Below are positions 10,023-18,852 of a DNA stretch of 64,000 nt, piece after piece; within the stretch, counting starts at the first letter, position 1, and the number at the start of each line of letters is the position of its first letter. Below the pieces are notes generated by a model. It was not told the DNA's origin, ran no database searches, and saw nothing but the letters and a program-made list of their open reading frames with translations. The stretch comes from Calidifontibacillus oryziterrae (lineage in GTDB: Bacteria; Bacillota; Bacilli; Bacillales; Bacillaceae_J). The translations under genes were made by a program, and so were the position numbers. The stretch is from contig NZ_KB223527.1 in NCBI RefSeq assembly GCF_000331575.1, forward strand, positions 1,027,842 through 1,091,841. The letters run 5' to 3'.

Positions 10023-10787
10023 TTAACCTCGTAAGTGATATAACAATATTCCTGTTGCAATTGATACATTGAGGGATTCTGCTTCACCGAATATTGGAAT
10101 ATAGATATTTTCATCAGTCATTTTCAATAGCTCACGATTTACACCATTTCCTTCGTTACCTACTAAAAGGGCAAACCGTTGTTGTTGAGATGGAACTTCC
10201 TTGTAGTCCCTTGCATTATCAAGAGCCGTTCCAAAAACCTTGATATTTTCTCTCGTTAGCTCATCTATCCATGTAGTTAAATTGCCTTTAATAATTGGGA
10301 TATGAAATAACGAACCTTGAGTGGAGCGGATTGTTTTTCCATTATATAAATCCACACAACCATCACCTAAAATAACCGCATCAATCCCTACTGCATCAGA
10401 TGTACGAATCATCGTACCTAGATTCCCTGGATCTTGAACATTGTCAATCAGCAATAGCCTTAATGGAGAGGACGATAGTTCTATTTTACATGGCTTTGGC
10501 ATCTCACAAACAGCGATTATTCCTTGAGGCGTTTCCGTATCTGTGAGTAATTTCATAACTTCCTTCGTCACTTCGGTTACATTCGCCTCACCTATATTTA
10601 TAGCAGAAAATTCCTCGCCTTCACGAACAATTATTTCTTTAACGACTGTTTTATATTTTAACGCTTCTTCCACTAGGTGCCTACCTTCAATAAGAAATAA
10701 TCCTGTTTTTTCTCTTTCCTTTTTTGTATGTAGTTTTTTCCACTGCTTAACACGGGAATTTTGAGCCGATTCTATTCTTTTTATCAT
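10023..10787 (-). CDS. TrmH/SpoU-family RNA 2'-O-methyltransferase
   Basis: SPOUT-class methyltransferase (YsgA of B. subtilis), 254 residues, probably acting on rRNA 2'-hydroxyls; the exact target cannot be read from sequence. An N-terminal L30e-like substrate-binding part (about 1-95) precedes the knotted domain with [28 protein letters not shown] and the C-terminal [13 protein letters not shown]. The frame opens at a GTG three codons upstream, but GGAG would abut that codon; ATG at 10785-10787 has it 8 bases upstream and is preferred. Confidence 0.92.
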   Translation of the reverse strand: MIKRIESAQNSRVKQWKKLHTKKEREKTGLFLIEGRHLVEEALKYKTVVKEIIVREGEEFSAINIGEANVTEVTKEVMKLLTDTETPQGIIAVCEMPKPCKIELSSSPLRLLLIDNVQDPGNLGTMIRTSDAVGIDAVILGDGCVDLYNGKTIRSTQGSLFHIPIIKGNLTTWIDELTRENIKVFGTALDNARDYKEVPSQQQRFALLVGNEGNGVNRELLKMTDENIYIPIFGEAESLNVSIATGILLYHLRG

Positions 10788-10912
10788 TTTTGACACTCCA
10801 TTCTATATACCTTTCCATTATATCTATTCGTCATTACATAATCCAATCAGAATTGATGAAAACTAGTAATGTCTGCAAGTGCAGGAATAAAACGATCAAG
10901 GAGTGTTTGCAA

Positions 10913-11125
10913 ATGAATATAAATCTACGTCATGCTGTTATCCACAATGTTGTAGACAACTCAAAGGAACAGCTAGAGGATACAATCATTGATGCGATCC
11001 GCAGCCAAGAAGAGAAAATGCTTCCAGGTCTCGGCGTTTTGTTTGAGGTAATTTGGCAAAACTCAAATGAAGAAGAAAAGGAAGAAATGTTAACAAACCT
11101 TCGAAATGGGCTTCAAAAGCAATAG
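10913..11125 (+). CDS. sspI: Small acid-soluble spore protein SspI
   Basis: Minor spore protein of 70 residues, made in the forespore. The sequence [16 protein letters not shown]...[11 protein letters not shown] is typical of the SspI family. The start is ATG 10913-10915 with AAGGAG 9 bases upstream; the longer frame back to 10790 has no ribosome site and overlaps the divergent methyltransferase gene. It is direct evidence that the organism makes endospores. It is followed by a short tandem repeat and a terminator. Confidence 0.95.
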   Translation: MNINLRHAVIHNVVDNSKEQLEDTIIDAIRSQEEKMLPGLGVLFEVIWQNSNEEEKEEMLTNLRNGLQKQ

Positions 11126-11158
11126 GTGCCATAGAGGTGTCCATAGAGGTGTCCATAG
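11124..11158. repeat. 12-bp tandem repeat after sspI
   Basis: Unit AGGTGTCCATAG occurs twice exactly (11135-11146, 11147-11158), with a preceding 11-base variant AGGTGCCATAG (11124-11134) that begins inside the sspI stop codon. Confidence 0.8.
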
Positions 11159-11183
11159 AGGTTCCTGACCCCTCCAAATGATG

Positions 11184-11227
11184 GAAAAACGGGGCCGTCT
11201 TTAATTGAAGATTGCCCCGTTTTTTGT
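11184..11227. terminator. bidirectional terminator sspI / M42 peptidase
   Basis: Arms AACGGGGC and GCCCCGTT surround a 20-base loop; A-rich sequence on the left and T-rich on the right give a T run on either strand. It serves the convergent genes sspI and the M42 peptidase. Confidence 0.85.
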
Positions 11228-11241
11228 TCATTTTTCTTTGT

Positions 11242-12330
11242 TTAATCGAAAATTATTTCTTTCACCTTGTTGGCATCTAATCGTTTGATAACCTCTACAA
11301 TGAGCTTTACAGCATTTTCATAGTCATCACGATGTAGCATCGCAGCATGTGAATGAATGTACCTTGTTGCAATCGTAATTGCTAAAGCAGGTACCCCATT
11401 TGCCGTAAGATGAATCGCACCCGCGTCTGTTCCACCACCAGCCATTGAATCAAATTGATATGGAATATTGTTTTCATCTGCCACACTAACAACAAAATCC
11501 CGAAGACCTTTATGAGACACTATAGATGCATCGTAAAGAATAATTTGCGGACCTTCTCCCATTTTACTAATTGATTCCTTCTCTGATATTCCAGGAGTAT
11601 CACCTGCAATCCCGACATCAACAGCGAAGCCGATATCTGGTTTAATTTGCGCTGCCGCTGTTTTTGCACCTCTTAAGCCAACTTCTTCTTGAACGGTTGC
11701 TGCCCCATAAACAATATTTGGATGATCAACACCTTTTAAATGTTTTAACACGTCGATTGCAATTGCACAACCTATGCGATTATCCCAAGCTTTTGCAAGT
11801 AACATTTTTTCATTATTCATTACTGTAAATTCAAAATATGGAACAGCCGAGTCACCAGGCAGGACGCCCCACTCCATTGCTTCTTCTTTGCTTGCTGCCC
11901 CAATGTCAATAAACATATCTTTGATATCCACTGGTTTTTTACGAGCTTCCGGAGTAAGGACATGTGGAGGCTTTGAACCAATAATCCCTACGATATCGCC
12001 TTTTTTCGTCATGATCGTTACACGTTGAGCAAGCATGACCTGTGACCACCAACCACCAACGGTTTGAAATTTAATAAAGCCCTTTTCAGTAATTTGTGTA
12101 ACCATAAAACCCACTTCATCAAGGTGCCCCGCAACCATTATTTTCGGCCCGTCAGCTTTTCCAACCTTTTTTGCTATCAGACTACCTAAGTTATCCGTCG
12201 TAATTTCATCCGCATATGGAGCTATGTATTTTTTCATTATTTCGCGAACTTCCCGCTCATCCCCAGGAATTCCTTTCGCATCTGTTAAATCCTTTAACAT
12301 TGTTAAAGTTTCATCCAATTGTTTTCCCAT
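11242..12330 (-). CDS. ysdC: M42 family metallopeptidase (glutamyl aminopeptidase type)
   Basis: Cobalt/zinc aminopeptidase of the M42 (PepA/FrvX) family, 362 residues, cytoplasmic, usually a dodecamer trimming peptides. Metal and catalytic motifs seen: [12 protein letters not shown] (His and Asp), [17 protein letters not shown] (bridging Asp), [14 protein letters not shown] (catalytic Glu pair), [12 protein letters not shown] and the C-terminal [19 protein letters not shown] at 12328-12330 is chosen because AAGGAGG lies between it and the upstream TTG at 12354. It is the YsdC homologue by position. Confidence 0.93.
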   Translation of the reverse strand: MGKQLDETLTMLKDLTDAKGIPGDEREVREIMKKYIAPYADEITTDNLGSLIAKKVGKADGPKIMVAGHLDEVGFMVTQITEKGFIKFQTVGGWWSQVMLAQRVTIMTKKGDIVGIIGSKPPHVLTPEARKKPVDIKDMFIDIGAASKEEAMEWGVLPGDSAVPYFEFTVMNNEKMLLAKAWDNRIGCAIAIDVLKHLKGVDHPNIVYGAATVQEEVGLRGAKTAAAQIKPDIGFAVDVGIAGDTPGISEKESISKMGEGPQIILYDASIVSHKGLRDFVVSVADENNIPYQFDSMAGGGTDAGAIHLTANGVPALAITIATRYIHSHAAMLHRDDYENAVKLIVEVIKRLDANKVKEIIFD

Positions 12331-12437
12331 GTATTCTATATTCCTCCTTGCCAATTAGTTTTTATTTCAACCACTGTTACATAATTATAGCGATTGTAAC
12401 TTATTATTACAAAAAAATAGGATGTTCTCACACCCTA

Positions 12438-12923
12438 TTAGTATCCCTGATCCTGACGCTGATGATTCACTTCATTTTTCAAAATATATGCTTTTTCAAT
12501 ATCTTTAGAGGAAAATCCTAACAATCTTCCTAATAACAAGTATTCGTTAAAAATAGTATGGTAGTTTTCGAGACTGGTATTTTCACGAAACATGGAAATA
12601 CTGTAAAATACTCGATGGAACTGGTTTACTAAATCACGTGATTCTTCATATAGTTCAAGATTAAGTAAATCCTCTATATCAAGTTCAATTCCAATTGATA
12701 AAATAAAATGAATCCCATCTACATACTCTTCCAAAATAACTTCACGTTCTGCTGGCGGCTTTTTACTCCAAAATTTAAAACAACGTGTTTCATTTGCAAG
12801 CTCGCCTAACTCAACAAGTAACGCCATGACTTTCTTATCCATCAAGTCCACTTGCTCTAGTCCATGTTCTTTTGCAATTCTCTCATCTAATTGCCGTTGA
12901 AGCTTAAATAATTGCTCGATCAT
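12438..12923 (-). CDS. Dimeric dUTP diphosphatase (dUTPase-2 family)
   Basis: All-alpha dUTPase of the MazG-like superfamily, 161 residues, converting dUTP to dUMP and keeping uracil out of DNA. Metal-binding motifs VELGELANETRCFKFW (about 36-51) and EEYVDGIHFILSIG (about 64-77) are intact, as is the conserved region LLGRLLGFSSKDIEKAYILKNEVNHQRQ near the end. ATG start with TAGGAGGATAAG upstream. Divergent from ysdB. MazG pyrophosphohydrolase is the main alternative; length and the KFW motif favour dUTPase. Confidence 0.85.
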   Translation of the reverse strand: MIEQLFKLQRQLDERIAKEHGLEQVDLMDKKVMALLVELGELANETRCFKFWSKKPPAEREVILEEYVDGIHFILSIGIELDIEDLLNLELYEESRDLVNQFHRVFYSISMFRENTSLENYHTIFNEYLLLGRLLGFSSKDIEKAYILKNEVNHQRQDQGY

Positions 12924-12987
12924 AGCTTATCCTCCTACAGTATTTTTCACTGCTTTTATTATAACAAACTCGAAAAAAAATATGATT

Positions 12988-13016
12988 TGAAACTTACCAC
13001 TATACTCATTCGTATT
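12988..13016 (+). promoter_or_regulatory. sigma-W type promoter of ysdB
   Basis: TGAAAC (12988-12993) and CGTATT (13011-13016) are separated by 17 bases, matching the ECF sigma-W pattern TGAAAC-N16/17-CGTA. ysdB is a known sigma-W regulon member in B. subtilis. The start codon lies about 30 bases downstream. Confidence 0.75.
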
Positions 13017-13053
13017 GTATTATATAATATAGAAACAATTTGGAGGTTACTAT

Positions 13054-13440
13054 ATGTTTGTCATTTTGTTTAGACTTGTCATTTTTGCACTAATTTTCTT
13101 TTTAATATATGCAACAATTAAATATATAACAAATCCAAAAAGAAAGCTTGCCGTTGCTCATGAGAAAAAAGATTTCTACATGTGGGATGATTATGAAAAT
13201 GTACGAAAAAACTTTTTAGTAACATACGAAGGAGTACTTTTTGAGGGCGAAAAATACCTTGGAACAACTACACAAGCCTTTGATGTTGTATCAATTGTTT
13301 TATGGGTGAAAGATACGGATAAACTACAGGGACTTGAAAAAAGTGACTTTTTAAATATAGAAGCGGAAGTAAAGAGAAGATATCCGAGTGCAGAGATTGG
13401 CTGGAAAAGCCCAATTCGAGAGTTTTTAAAAAAGCCGTGA
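13054..13440 (+). CDS. ysdB: Sigma-W pathway protein YsdB
   Basis: Protein of 128 residues with an N-terminal membrane anchor (FVILFRLVIFALIFFLIYA) and a cytoplasmic domain (KKDFYMWDDYENVRKNF...). In B. subtilis YsdB is expressed with the envelope-stress sigma-W regulon; its molecular role is not established. ATG start with TTGGAGG upstream. The gene ends ..KKP-stop inside a terminator stem shared with the convergent ysdA. Confidence 0.9.
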   Translation: MFVILFRLVIFALIFFLIYATIKYITNPKRKLAVAHEKKDFYMWDDYENVRKNFLVTYEGVLFEGEKYLGTTTQAFDVVSIVLWVKDTDKLQGLEKSDFLNIEAEVKRRYPSAEIGWKSPIREFLKKP

Positions 13441-13461
13441 TGACTTTTGATCTCACGGCTT
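13426..13461. terminator. shared ysdB/ysdA terminator containing both stop codons
   Basis: Perfect 9-bp arms AAGCCGTGA (13432-13440) and TCACGGCTT (13453-13461) with a 12-base loop. On the minus strand the stem runs into TTTTTT. Each arm, in its own gene's reading direction, spells AAG-CCG-TGA, so both ysdB and ysdA end Lys-Pro-stop. Confidence 0.9.
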
Positions 13462-13728
13462 AACTAATAAGTAAATAACATATCCATACGTTATTACATT
13501 TAATACAATGATAACAGGCATACCGAATTTAAAGGAAATGTGCTTCGTTTTGTGGTGATAGGTTTTCATTCCCCAATATAAACCAATGCCCCCACCGAGA
13601 ATTCCTACAAACCAAAGCCTTCTTTCTGGGATTCTCCATTTTCCTTTTTGGGCTCTCTTCTTGTCAGAAGACATTAACAGTAGTCCAATTAAATTTAATA
13701 AAAAAATATACGATATTAATATATACAT
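13453..13728 (-). CDS. ysdA: DUF1294 membrane protein YsdA
   Basis: Small DUF1294 protein, 91 residues, function unknown. Three hydrophobic segments are visible (2-20, 39-54, 70-88), and the family signature D-K-x-x-A-x-x-x-x-x-R-I-P-E-x-x-L-x-x-x-x-x-x-G-G is present as DKKRAQKGKWRIPERRLW...GGGIG. Convergent with ysdB, sharing the terminator stem for its stop codon. Confidence 0.9.
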   Translation of the reverse strand: MYILISYIFLLNLIGLLLMSSDKKRAQKGKWRIPERRLWFVGILGGGIGLYWGMKTYHHKTKHISFKFGMPVIIVLNVITYGYVIYLLVKP

Positions 13729-13850
13729 TTCTGCTTTCTCCTAAATATAAACCATGCAATTACCTTAATATTGAAAACTCAGCATATATTTACAAATTGC
13801 CCGTAGAACCTCTCATTTCCAATCTGCAAAATTGAACAGAGCCAATTCAT

Positions 13851-13884
13851 TAGAAAAAGGCCATCCCAATCACGGATGACCTTT
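13851..13884 (-). terminator. terminator of the infC-rpmI-rplT operon
   Basis: On the minus strand AAAGGTCATCC (13874-13884) pairs with GGATGGCCTTT (13856-13866) around a 7-base loop, then TTTTTC. It lies 11 bases after the rplT stop. Confidence 0.9.
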
Positions 13885-13894
13885 ATAAATTAGA

Positions 13895-14251
13895 TTACTG
13901 TAAACTAGCTTTTGCTTTTGCCGCTAATTCTGAAAATGCTTTTTCATCACTTACAGCAAGCTCAGCAAGCATTTTACGATTAATTTCGATACCAGCAACC
14001 TTTAAACCATGCATCATACGGCTATATGAAAGTCCATTCATACGTGCTGCTGCGTTAATACGAGTAATCCAAAGCTTACGGAAGTCGCGCTTTGTTTGGC
14101 GACGGTCACGATAAGCGTACATTAATGATTTCATTACTTGTTGTTTTGCAACTTTAAATAATGTATGTTTTGAACCGAAATAACCTTTTGCTAATTTTAA
14201 TACGCGTTTACGACGACGACGCGTAACTGTACCACCTTTTACTCTTGGCAT
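13895..14251 (-). CDS. rplT: Ribosomal protein L20
   Basis: 50S assembly protein bL20, 118 residues. The highly basic N-terminus ([23 protein letters not shown]) and the globular C-terminal half ([31 protein letters not shown]) match the family. L20 also represses its own operon in Bacillus by acting on the infC leader. ATG start with TAGGAGGG upstream. Last gene of the operon. Confidence 0.98.
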   Translation of the reverse strand: MPRVKGGTVTRRRRKRVLKLAKGYFGSKHTLFKVAKQQVMKSLMYAYRDRRQTKRDFRKLWITRINAAARMNGLSYSRMMHGLKVAGIEINRKMLAELAVSDEKAFSELAAKAKASLQ

Positions 14252-14293
14252 TGTGATTCCCTCCTAAGATCTATATGCGAAATTCAATTGTTA

Positions 14294-14491
14294 TTACAGG
14301 TTTGTGATCATTTGTTTGATGCGCTTGTAGTCACCAGCACTTACTAAAGTTCCTTTACGAAGCTTACGCTTTTGCTTTTGGTCTTTATTTGCAAATAAGT
14401 GACTTGTATAAGCGTGAGAACGCTTCACTTTACCGCTTCCTGTCTTTTTAAAACGCTTTGCTGAACCCCTATGAGTTTTCATTTTTGGCAT
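14294..14491 (-). CDS. rpmI: Ribosomal protein L35
   Basis: 50S protein bL35, 65 residues, starting [21 protein letters not shown], the family hallmark. ATG with AAGGAGG upstream. It sits between infC and rplT, 42 bases before rplT, the standard infC-rpmI-rplT order. Confidence 0.98.
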   Translation of the reverse strand: MPKMKTHRGSAKRFKKTGSGKVKRSHAYTSHLFANKDQKQKRKLRKGTLVSAGDYKRIKQMITNL

Positions 14492-14545
14492 TTGGGTATC
14501 CTCCTTAAAAAATAATTCTTACGTAAAGTAGTTTATCTCAATTCT

Positions 14546-15064
14546 TTACTTATCAGCCTTAGGTGCTAATACGATAAACATACTGCGGCCTTCCATTTTT
14601 GGCTTTTGTTCGATCGTTGCTATATCTCCACATTGTTCTGATAAACGATCTAAAACTTTTTGCCCAATTTCTTTGTGAGTAATCGCACGACCTTTAAAGC
14701 GAATACTTGCTTTAACCTTATCACCTTTTTCAAGGAATTTGCGTGCATTTCTAAGCTTAGTATTGAAATCATGCTCTTCAATCGTTGGGCTTAAGCGAAC
14801 TTCCTTGATATTGATAATCTTTTGGTTTTTTCGTGCTTCTTTCTCTTTTTTCTGTTGCTCGTAACGGAATTTACCATAGTCCATTATCCGACAAACAGGT
14901 GGTTTTGCATTTGGTGCAACCATCACTAGATCTAAGTTGGCGTTTTGCGCCATCTCTAAAGCTTCGCTTTTCGACTTTATCCCGATTTGATCACCATTAG
15001 CACCAATAAGGCGAACTTCGCGTGCACGAATTGCCTCATTAATAAATAATTCCTTACTAATAAT
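14546..15064 (-). CDS. infC: Translation initiation factor IF-3 (ATT start)
   Basis: 30S-binding initiation factor, 172 residues. The N-domain ([19 protein letters not shown]), linker ([14 protein letters not shown]) and C-domain ([33 protein letters not shown]) are intact. The frame can be opened at GTG 15086-15088, but GGAGG lies inside that extension at 15071-15075; the first in-frame codon correctly spaced from it (6 bases) is ATT 15062-15064, giving M-I-S-K-E. ATT/AUU starts are known for infC in Bacillus relatives and allow self-regulation by IF-3. First gene of infC-rpmI-rplT. Confidence 0.9.
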   Translation of the reverse strand: MISKELFINEAIRAREVRLIGANGDQIGIKSKSEALEMAQNANLDLVMVAPNAKPPVCRIMDYGKFRYEQQKKEKEARKNQKIINIKEVRLSPTIEEHDFNTKLRNARKFLEKGDKVKASIRFKGRAITHKEIGQKVLDRLSEQCGDIATIEQKPKMEGRSMFIVLAPKADK

Positions 15065-15123
15065 TAGCCACCTCCAAGGTTTTTTCACTGAATCCTTCGT
15101 TTGGACGACGTTTTATTTACAAC

Positions 15124-15267
15124 AAAAAAACATCGGCATACATAGTACACCCACGTTTCACGACCTTTAATATATTAGGATTTCGCAAACCTGTCAACAA
15201 CAATTATGCGTCAAGCAGGTGAGAAGCGGGTGCCTCTACTTTACTCAAACAAATATTCAATTCTACC
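15124..15267 (-). ncRNA. infC leader, L20-type attenuator
   Basis: The mRNA leader before infC ends in a stem of about 11 pairs (15131-15141 with 15145-15155; triloop TAT, one mismatch, three G-U pairs) followed by a run of seven T on the minus strand, so it can act as an intrinsic terminator upstream of infC. The 5' part contains GGCACCCGCTTCTCACC. In B. subtilis ribosomal protein L20 binds this leader and promotes termination. Assignment rests on position and the terminator; a covariance search was not possible. Confidence 0.65.
15169..15197 (-). promoter_or_regulatory. internal promoter-like site in infC leader
   Basis: TTGACA (15192-15197), 17 bases, TATATT (15169-15174) on the minus strand. 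It looks like a good sigma-A promoter but overlaps the conserved leader, so it could be coincidental or a second infC promoter that would skip part of the L20 target. Confidence 0.45.
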
Positions 15268-15273
15268 TAGTGA

Positions 15274-15302
15274 AGATTAACATAAAAAAGTTTTACTGTC
15301 AA
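15274..15302 (-). promoter_or_regulatory. sigma-A promoter of infC operon
   Basis: TTGACA (15297-15302) and TAATCT (15274-15279) with a 17-base spacer, giving a leader of about 200 bases before infC. Between here and the thrS stop (15303-15485) only AT-rich sequence and a weak stem near 15437-15462 that may end thrS transcription are seen. Confidence 0.65.
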
Positions 15303-15485
15303 CATATACATGACTAGTTATTAGCAACGTTATTTATATTACCTGAAGTAAAAACAAGTTGCAAGTATTTTAATTTTTTTGCTTTGTTCTCGTTTTCAAT
15401 TAATAAAACTTTACTTTATATGCATCGAATTGTTAAAGGCAGGGAAAGAATGCCCCACCTTTTCAACAAAATTCTTATTCATTTA

Positions 15486-17435
15486 TTATTTCACTTGGCT
15501 TTTACGCTGAACTTCGTCCTTTAATTCCTCAATAAATTTTTCGAAAGCAACCGTCTCGGAAGCTTTTTCACCGTATTTACGTACATTTACACTGTTTTCC
15601 TTCAATTCATTGTCACCAACAACTAGCATGTACGGTATTTTTTGCATTTGTGCTTCTCGGATTTTATAGCCGATTTTTTCATCGCGCTCATCTATTTCAA
15701 CACGGAAGCCTTCAAACTGTAATTTTTCTTGTACTTCTTTAGCATAGTCTAGATGAACTTCACTTGATACTGGTATAACCTTCGCTTGAACTGGTGCTAA
15801 CCATGTTGGGAATGCACCTTTATATTCTTCAATTAGGAAAGCTACAAATCGTTCCATCGTCGATACTACACCGCGATGAATCACGACTGGGCGATGATGC
15901 TTTCCATCTTCACCGATATATGTTAAATCAAAACGCTCTGGTAATAAAAAGTCTAATTGAACGGTTGATAATGTTTCTTCTTTTCCAAGGGCTGTCTTCA
16001 CTTGAACATCAAGCTTCGGACCATAGAAGGCCGCTTCCCCTTCTGCTTCATAATAATCAAGACCTAGGTCATCCATCGCATCCTTTAACATTGATTGTGC
16101 TTTTTCCCACATTGCATCATCATCATAATATTTCTCTGTGTCCTGTGGATCACGATAGGATAAACGGAATGTGTAATCGTTAAAATTAAAGTCTTTATAA
16201 ACGGCTAAAATTAAATTCACTACCCGCTTAAATTCGTCTTTAATTTGATCGGGGCGAACGAAAATATGAGCGTCATTTAAAGTCATGCCGCGGACACGTT
16301 GTAGACCAGATAATGCGCCTGACATTTCAAAGCGATGCATTGTGCCAAGCTCTGCGATCCGAATTGGCAGCTCACGATAGCTGTGCATATCATTTTTGTA
16401 AACCATCATATGATGCGGACAGTTCATTGGTCGAAGTACTAATGATTCAGTGCTATCCATTTCCATTGGCGGGTACATATCTTCTTGGTAATGGTCCCAA
16501 TGCCCAGATGTTTTATAAAGATCTACATTCGCAAGAACCGGCGTGTAAACATGGTAATACCCTAGTCTTATTTCCAAATCAACTATATATCTCTCAATGA
16601 TCCGACGGATGGTTGCCCCTTTTGGTAGCCATAATGGTAGACCTTGGCCGACAAGCTGTGAAATAGCGAATAAATCTAATTCCTTGCCAAGCTTACGATG
16701 ATCACGTTCTTTCGCTTCCTCCAATATTCGTAAATGCTCGTCCAATTGTGATTTCTTCGGAAAAGCTGTTCCATAAATACGCTGTAGCATTTTATTGTTA
16801 CTATCACCACGCCAATAAGCACCAGCAATACTCATTAACTTAAATGTTTTTAATTTTCCAGTAGATGGGACATGAACACCACGGCATAAGTCAAAAAATT
16901 CACCTTGTGTATAAATTGTAATATCGTCACCTTCTGGAATAGCTTCAACTAATTCTACTTTTAATGGATCCCCAATTTCTTCATACATTTTAATGGCTTC
17001 TGAACGTGTAACCTCTGAACGTTCAATCGGAAGGTTCGAATCAATAATTCGTTGCATTTCTTTTTCTATTTTTGGTAGGTCTTCTGGTGTTAGTGACTGT
17101 TCCATATCAATATCATAGTAAAAACCATTTTCAATGACAGGCCCTACACCTAATTTTACGTCTCCATATAATCGCTTAATTGCTTGCGCCATCAAGTGTG
17201 CTGTACTGTGTCGTAAAATTTCAAGACCATCATTTGTATCGTACGTTATGATCTCGATAGAGCCATCTTCATGTATTGGAGTTCGCAAATCAATCGGTTT
17301 CCCGTTTAATTTACCAGCCAATGCGTTTTTCTTTAATCCACTACTTATTGATCCTGCCACATCTTCAGTTGTTGTTCCTTTTGGAAACTCCTTCATCGCA
17401 CCATCAGGAAATGAAAGCTTAATTACGTCTGTCAT
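15486..17435 (-). CDS. thrS: Threonyl-tRNA synthetase
   Basis: Class II synthetase of 649 residues. Order: N-terminal TGS domain (1-62), the HxxxH editing domain ([16 protein letters not shown] near 76-91, with the [10 protein letters not shown] region), catalytic core with [11 protein letters not shown] and [17 protein letters not shown] (motif 2), zinc-site residues, and a C-terminal anticodon-binding domain ([15 protein letters not shown] onward). ATG with AAAGGAGTG upstream. Transcribed behind a Thr T-box. Confidence 0.98.
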   Translation of the reverse strand: MTDVIKLSFPDGAMKEFPKGTTTEDVAGSISSGLKKNALAGKLNGKPIDLRTPIHEDGSIEIITYDTNDGLEILRHSTAHLMAQAIKRLYGDVKLGVGPVIENGFYYDIDMEQSLTPEDLPKIEKEMQRIIDSNLPIERSEVTRSEAIKMYEEIGDPLKVELVEAIPEGDDITIYTQGEFFDLCRGVHVPSTGKLKTFKLMSIAGAYWRGDSNNKMLQRIYGTAFPKKSQLDEHLRILEEAKERDHRKLGKELDLFAISQLVGQGLPLWLPKGATIRRIIERYIVDLEIRLGYYHVYTPVLANVDLYKTSGHWDHYQEDMYPPMEMDSTESLVLRPMNCPHHMMVYKNDMHSYRELPIRIAELGTMHRFEMSGALSGLQRVRGMTLNDAHIFVRPDQIKDEFKRVVNLILAVYKDFNFNDYTFRLSYRDPQDTEKYYDDDAMWEKAQSMLKDAMDDLGLDYYEAEGEAAFYGPKLDVQVKTALGKEETLSTVQLDFLLPERFDLTYIGEDGKHHRPVVIHRGVVSTMERFVAFLIEEYKGAFPTWLAPVQAKVIPVSSEVHLDYAKEVQEKLQFEGFRVEIDERDEKIGYKIREAQMQKIPYMLVVGDNELKENSVNVRKYGEKASETVAFEKFIEELKDEVQRKSQVK

Positions 17436-17460
17436 TTTTGTCTACACTCCTTTTATAAAA

Positions 17461-17773
17461 TAAAAAACACTCATCCCTATATAATAATAAGGGACGAGTG
17501 TTGGGCTCGTGGTTCCACCCTTCTTCCCACATTACGGAAAATTATTAGCGGCGCATCTCTTTGTCAGCTTGTTCTTGCGCTCATCATTCGCTGGTTGTGG
17601 CTCGAAGTCCTAGTAACGGTTGGTGCCGTCAACGGTTGTTTCCCGTTGAAGTTTAAAGGTGGTAAGCTATGATCCGTGTATAGAAAGCTTTCAGCCATGG
17701 CTTTCCTCTCTTACATACCGTAATAATAACCCATATCCTCATCATAACTGATTTGGTAATTCGATTTTACTAT
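17461..17773 (-). promoter_or_regulatory. T-box leader, tRNA-Thr specific
   Basis: T-box AGGGTGGAACCACGAG at about 17506-17521 (minus strand), followed by a terminator with arms AACACTCGTCCC and GGGATGAGTGTT and a T run. The stem I specifier region reads CTTACCACC; ACC (17661-17663) codes Thr, matching thrS. This explains most of the gap between thrS and ytxC. Confidence 0.93.
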
Positions 17774-17779
17774 GTACGT

Positions 17780-17809
17780 ATTATATGCATACTCATTTGG
17801 AAAAATCAA
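17780..17809 (-). promoter_or_regulatory. sigma-A promoter of thrS T-box leader
   Basis: TTGATT (17804-17809), 18-base spacer, TATAAT (17780-17785) on the minus strand. The -35 lies against the ytxC stop codon, so the promoter occupies the whole ytxC-thrS leader junction. Confidence 0.75.
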
Positions 17810-17817
17810 GCTATGGA

Positions 17818-18693
17818 TTAGTTGCTTTTTGAAATCGTTCTTTTTGGATGCAAAAATGCTTGTTTTGCCAAGATAGCCACTCGTTCTAAAAAGACATTTT
17901 GAATTGTTTGAATAAATCCGTGATCGAGGTGATCTGTATAAATAAACACTTTTCTTGGTGCTATTGATATTAAAGGGGCAAGGACTTCGGAATCAACATC
18001 GATATCTTCTATTTTTAACAGCTGTTCATCAATAATATGAGTGAGCTGTTCAGAGCATAATTCATTCTTATTTTTATCAAAAAAGCAAAAAGTCCCATCA
18101 TAAACCAAGTGAATCGTATCCATTAATGGTTCCTTATTATATAAATATGTACGGAGATTCTCAATAAAATTCTGATACTCCTGTTCAAGCTTATACTCAT
18201 CAATGGCAGCTTCTATATATTTTAAAAGCCTATACCGATACTCCTTTAAACGAAATTGTAAAAACGATTCAAACGAGAACGAAACACTACTGGTTAAAAA
18301 GTCCTTTAGAGAACTTTCTATCATTTGATTTCTCGTGAGTTCTTTATTTACCCCTATCACTGCAGGTACATCTTGTCTTTCACCATCAATAATTGAACGG
18401 GCGATTGACATGATTTGGCGTTGCTCCTCCTCATCAGTAAAATAAAACATATTCCGTATCATTTCCTTCATCCAATTGACTTCAACAATTTTTATTATGT
18501 ATTGTATTAAAACAGGAATAAGAATAGATGAAATTAGTGATTTAATCGATTTTCTAAAATCAATTTTTACTAGCACCTCAGGCTCATAAATAATATGGAC
18601 TTGAATATCATTTATATTTGGATGATCGAATTCCTGTAATTGATGAAAAAATAAAATAGCGTCTTTCTTTTCACGAAACTGAATCGTGACCAT
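17818..18693 (-). CDS. ytxC: Sporulation protein YtxC
   Basis: YtxC family protein of 291 residues, linked to sporulation in Bacillus but with no known activity. No catalytic motif is visible; one hydrophobic stretch (LISSILIPVLIQYIIKIV, about 52-69) could be membrane-associated. It is rich in charged helices. ATG with GGGGGGACG upstream. It lies downstream of dnaI as in B. subtilis but behind a terminator, so it is likely expressed separately. A TGCTGA/TCAGCA hairpin is at 18711-18727 in its leader. Confidence 0.88.
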   Translation of the reverse strand: MVTIQFREKKDAILFFHQLQEFDHPNINDIQVHIIYEPEVLVKIDFRKSIKSLISSILIPVLIQYIIKIVEVNWMKEMIRNMFYFTDEEEQRQIMSIARSIIDGERQDVPAVIGVNKELTRNQMIESSLKDFLTSSVSFSFESFLQFRLKEYRYRLLKYIEAAIDEYKLEQEYQNFIENLRTYLYNKEPLMDTIHLVYDGTFCFFDKNKNELCSEQLTHIIDEQLLKIEDIDVDSEVLAPLISIAPRKVFIYTDHLDHGFIQTIQNVFLERVAILAKQAFLHPKRTISKSN

Positions 18694-18795
18694 AAATTAT
18701 CGTCCCCCCATGCTGATATAGTCAGCAAATACCTGTTACATTTATATGGGGACAAATCTAAAAAAATGTATAAATTAACAAAACTTGAAAACTAA

Positions 18796-18843
18796 CAAAA
18801 AACAAGAGGTGGTCTCATGTAATCACGAGAACATCCCCTTGTT
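18796..18843 (-). terminator. terminator of the nrdR-dnaB-dnaI operon
   Basis: Long imperfect stem, AACAAG...GGTCTC (18801-18816) with GAGAAC...CTTGTT (18827-18843), followed on the minus strand by TTTTTTG. It is 10 bases after the dnaI stop. Confidence 0.85.
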
Positions 18844-18852
18844 TTCTCTTCG

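Noticed and set aside
12438..12923. MazG nucleotide pyrophosphohydrolase
   Set aside because: The CFKFW-containing metal motif, length and C-terminal region fit the dimeric dUTPase family better.
15065..15088. GTG start for IF-3
   Set aside because: The GGAGG ribosome site lies inside this extension and is spaced for the ATT codon downstream.
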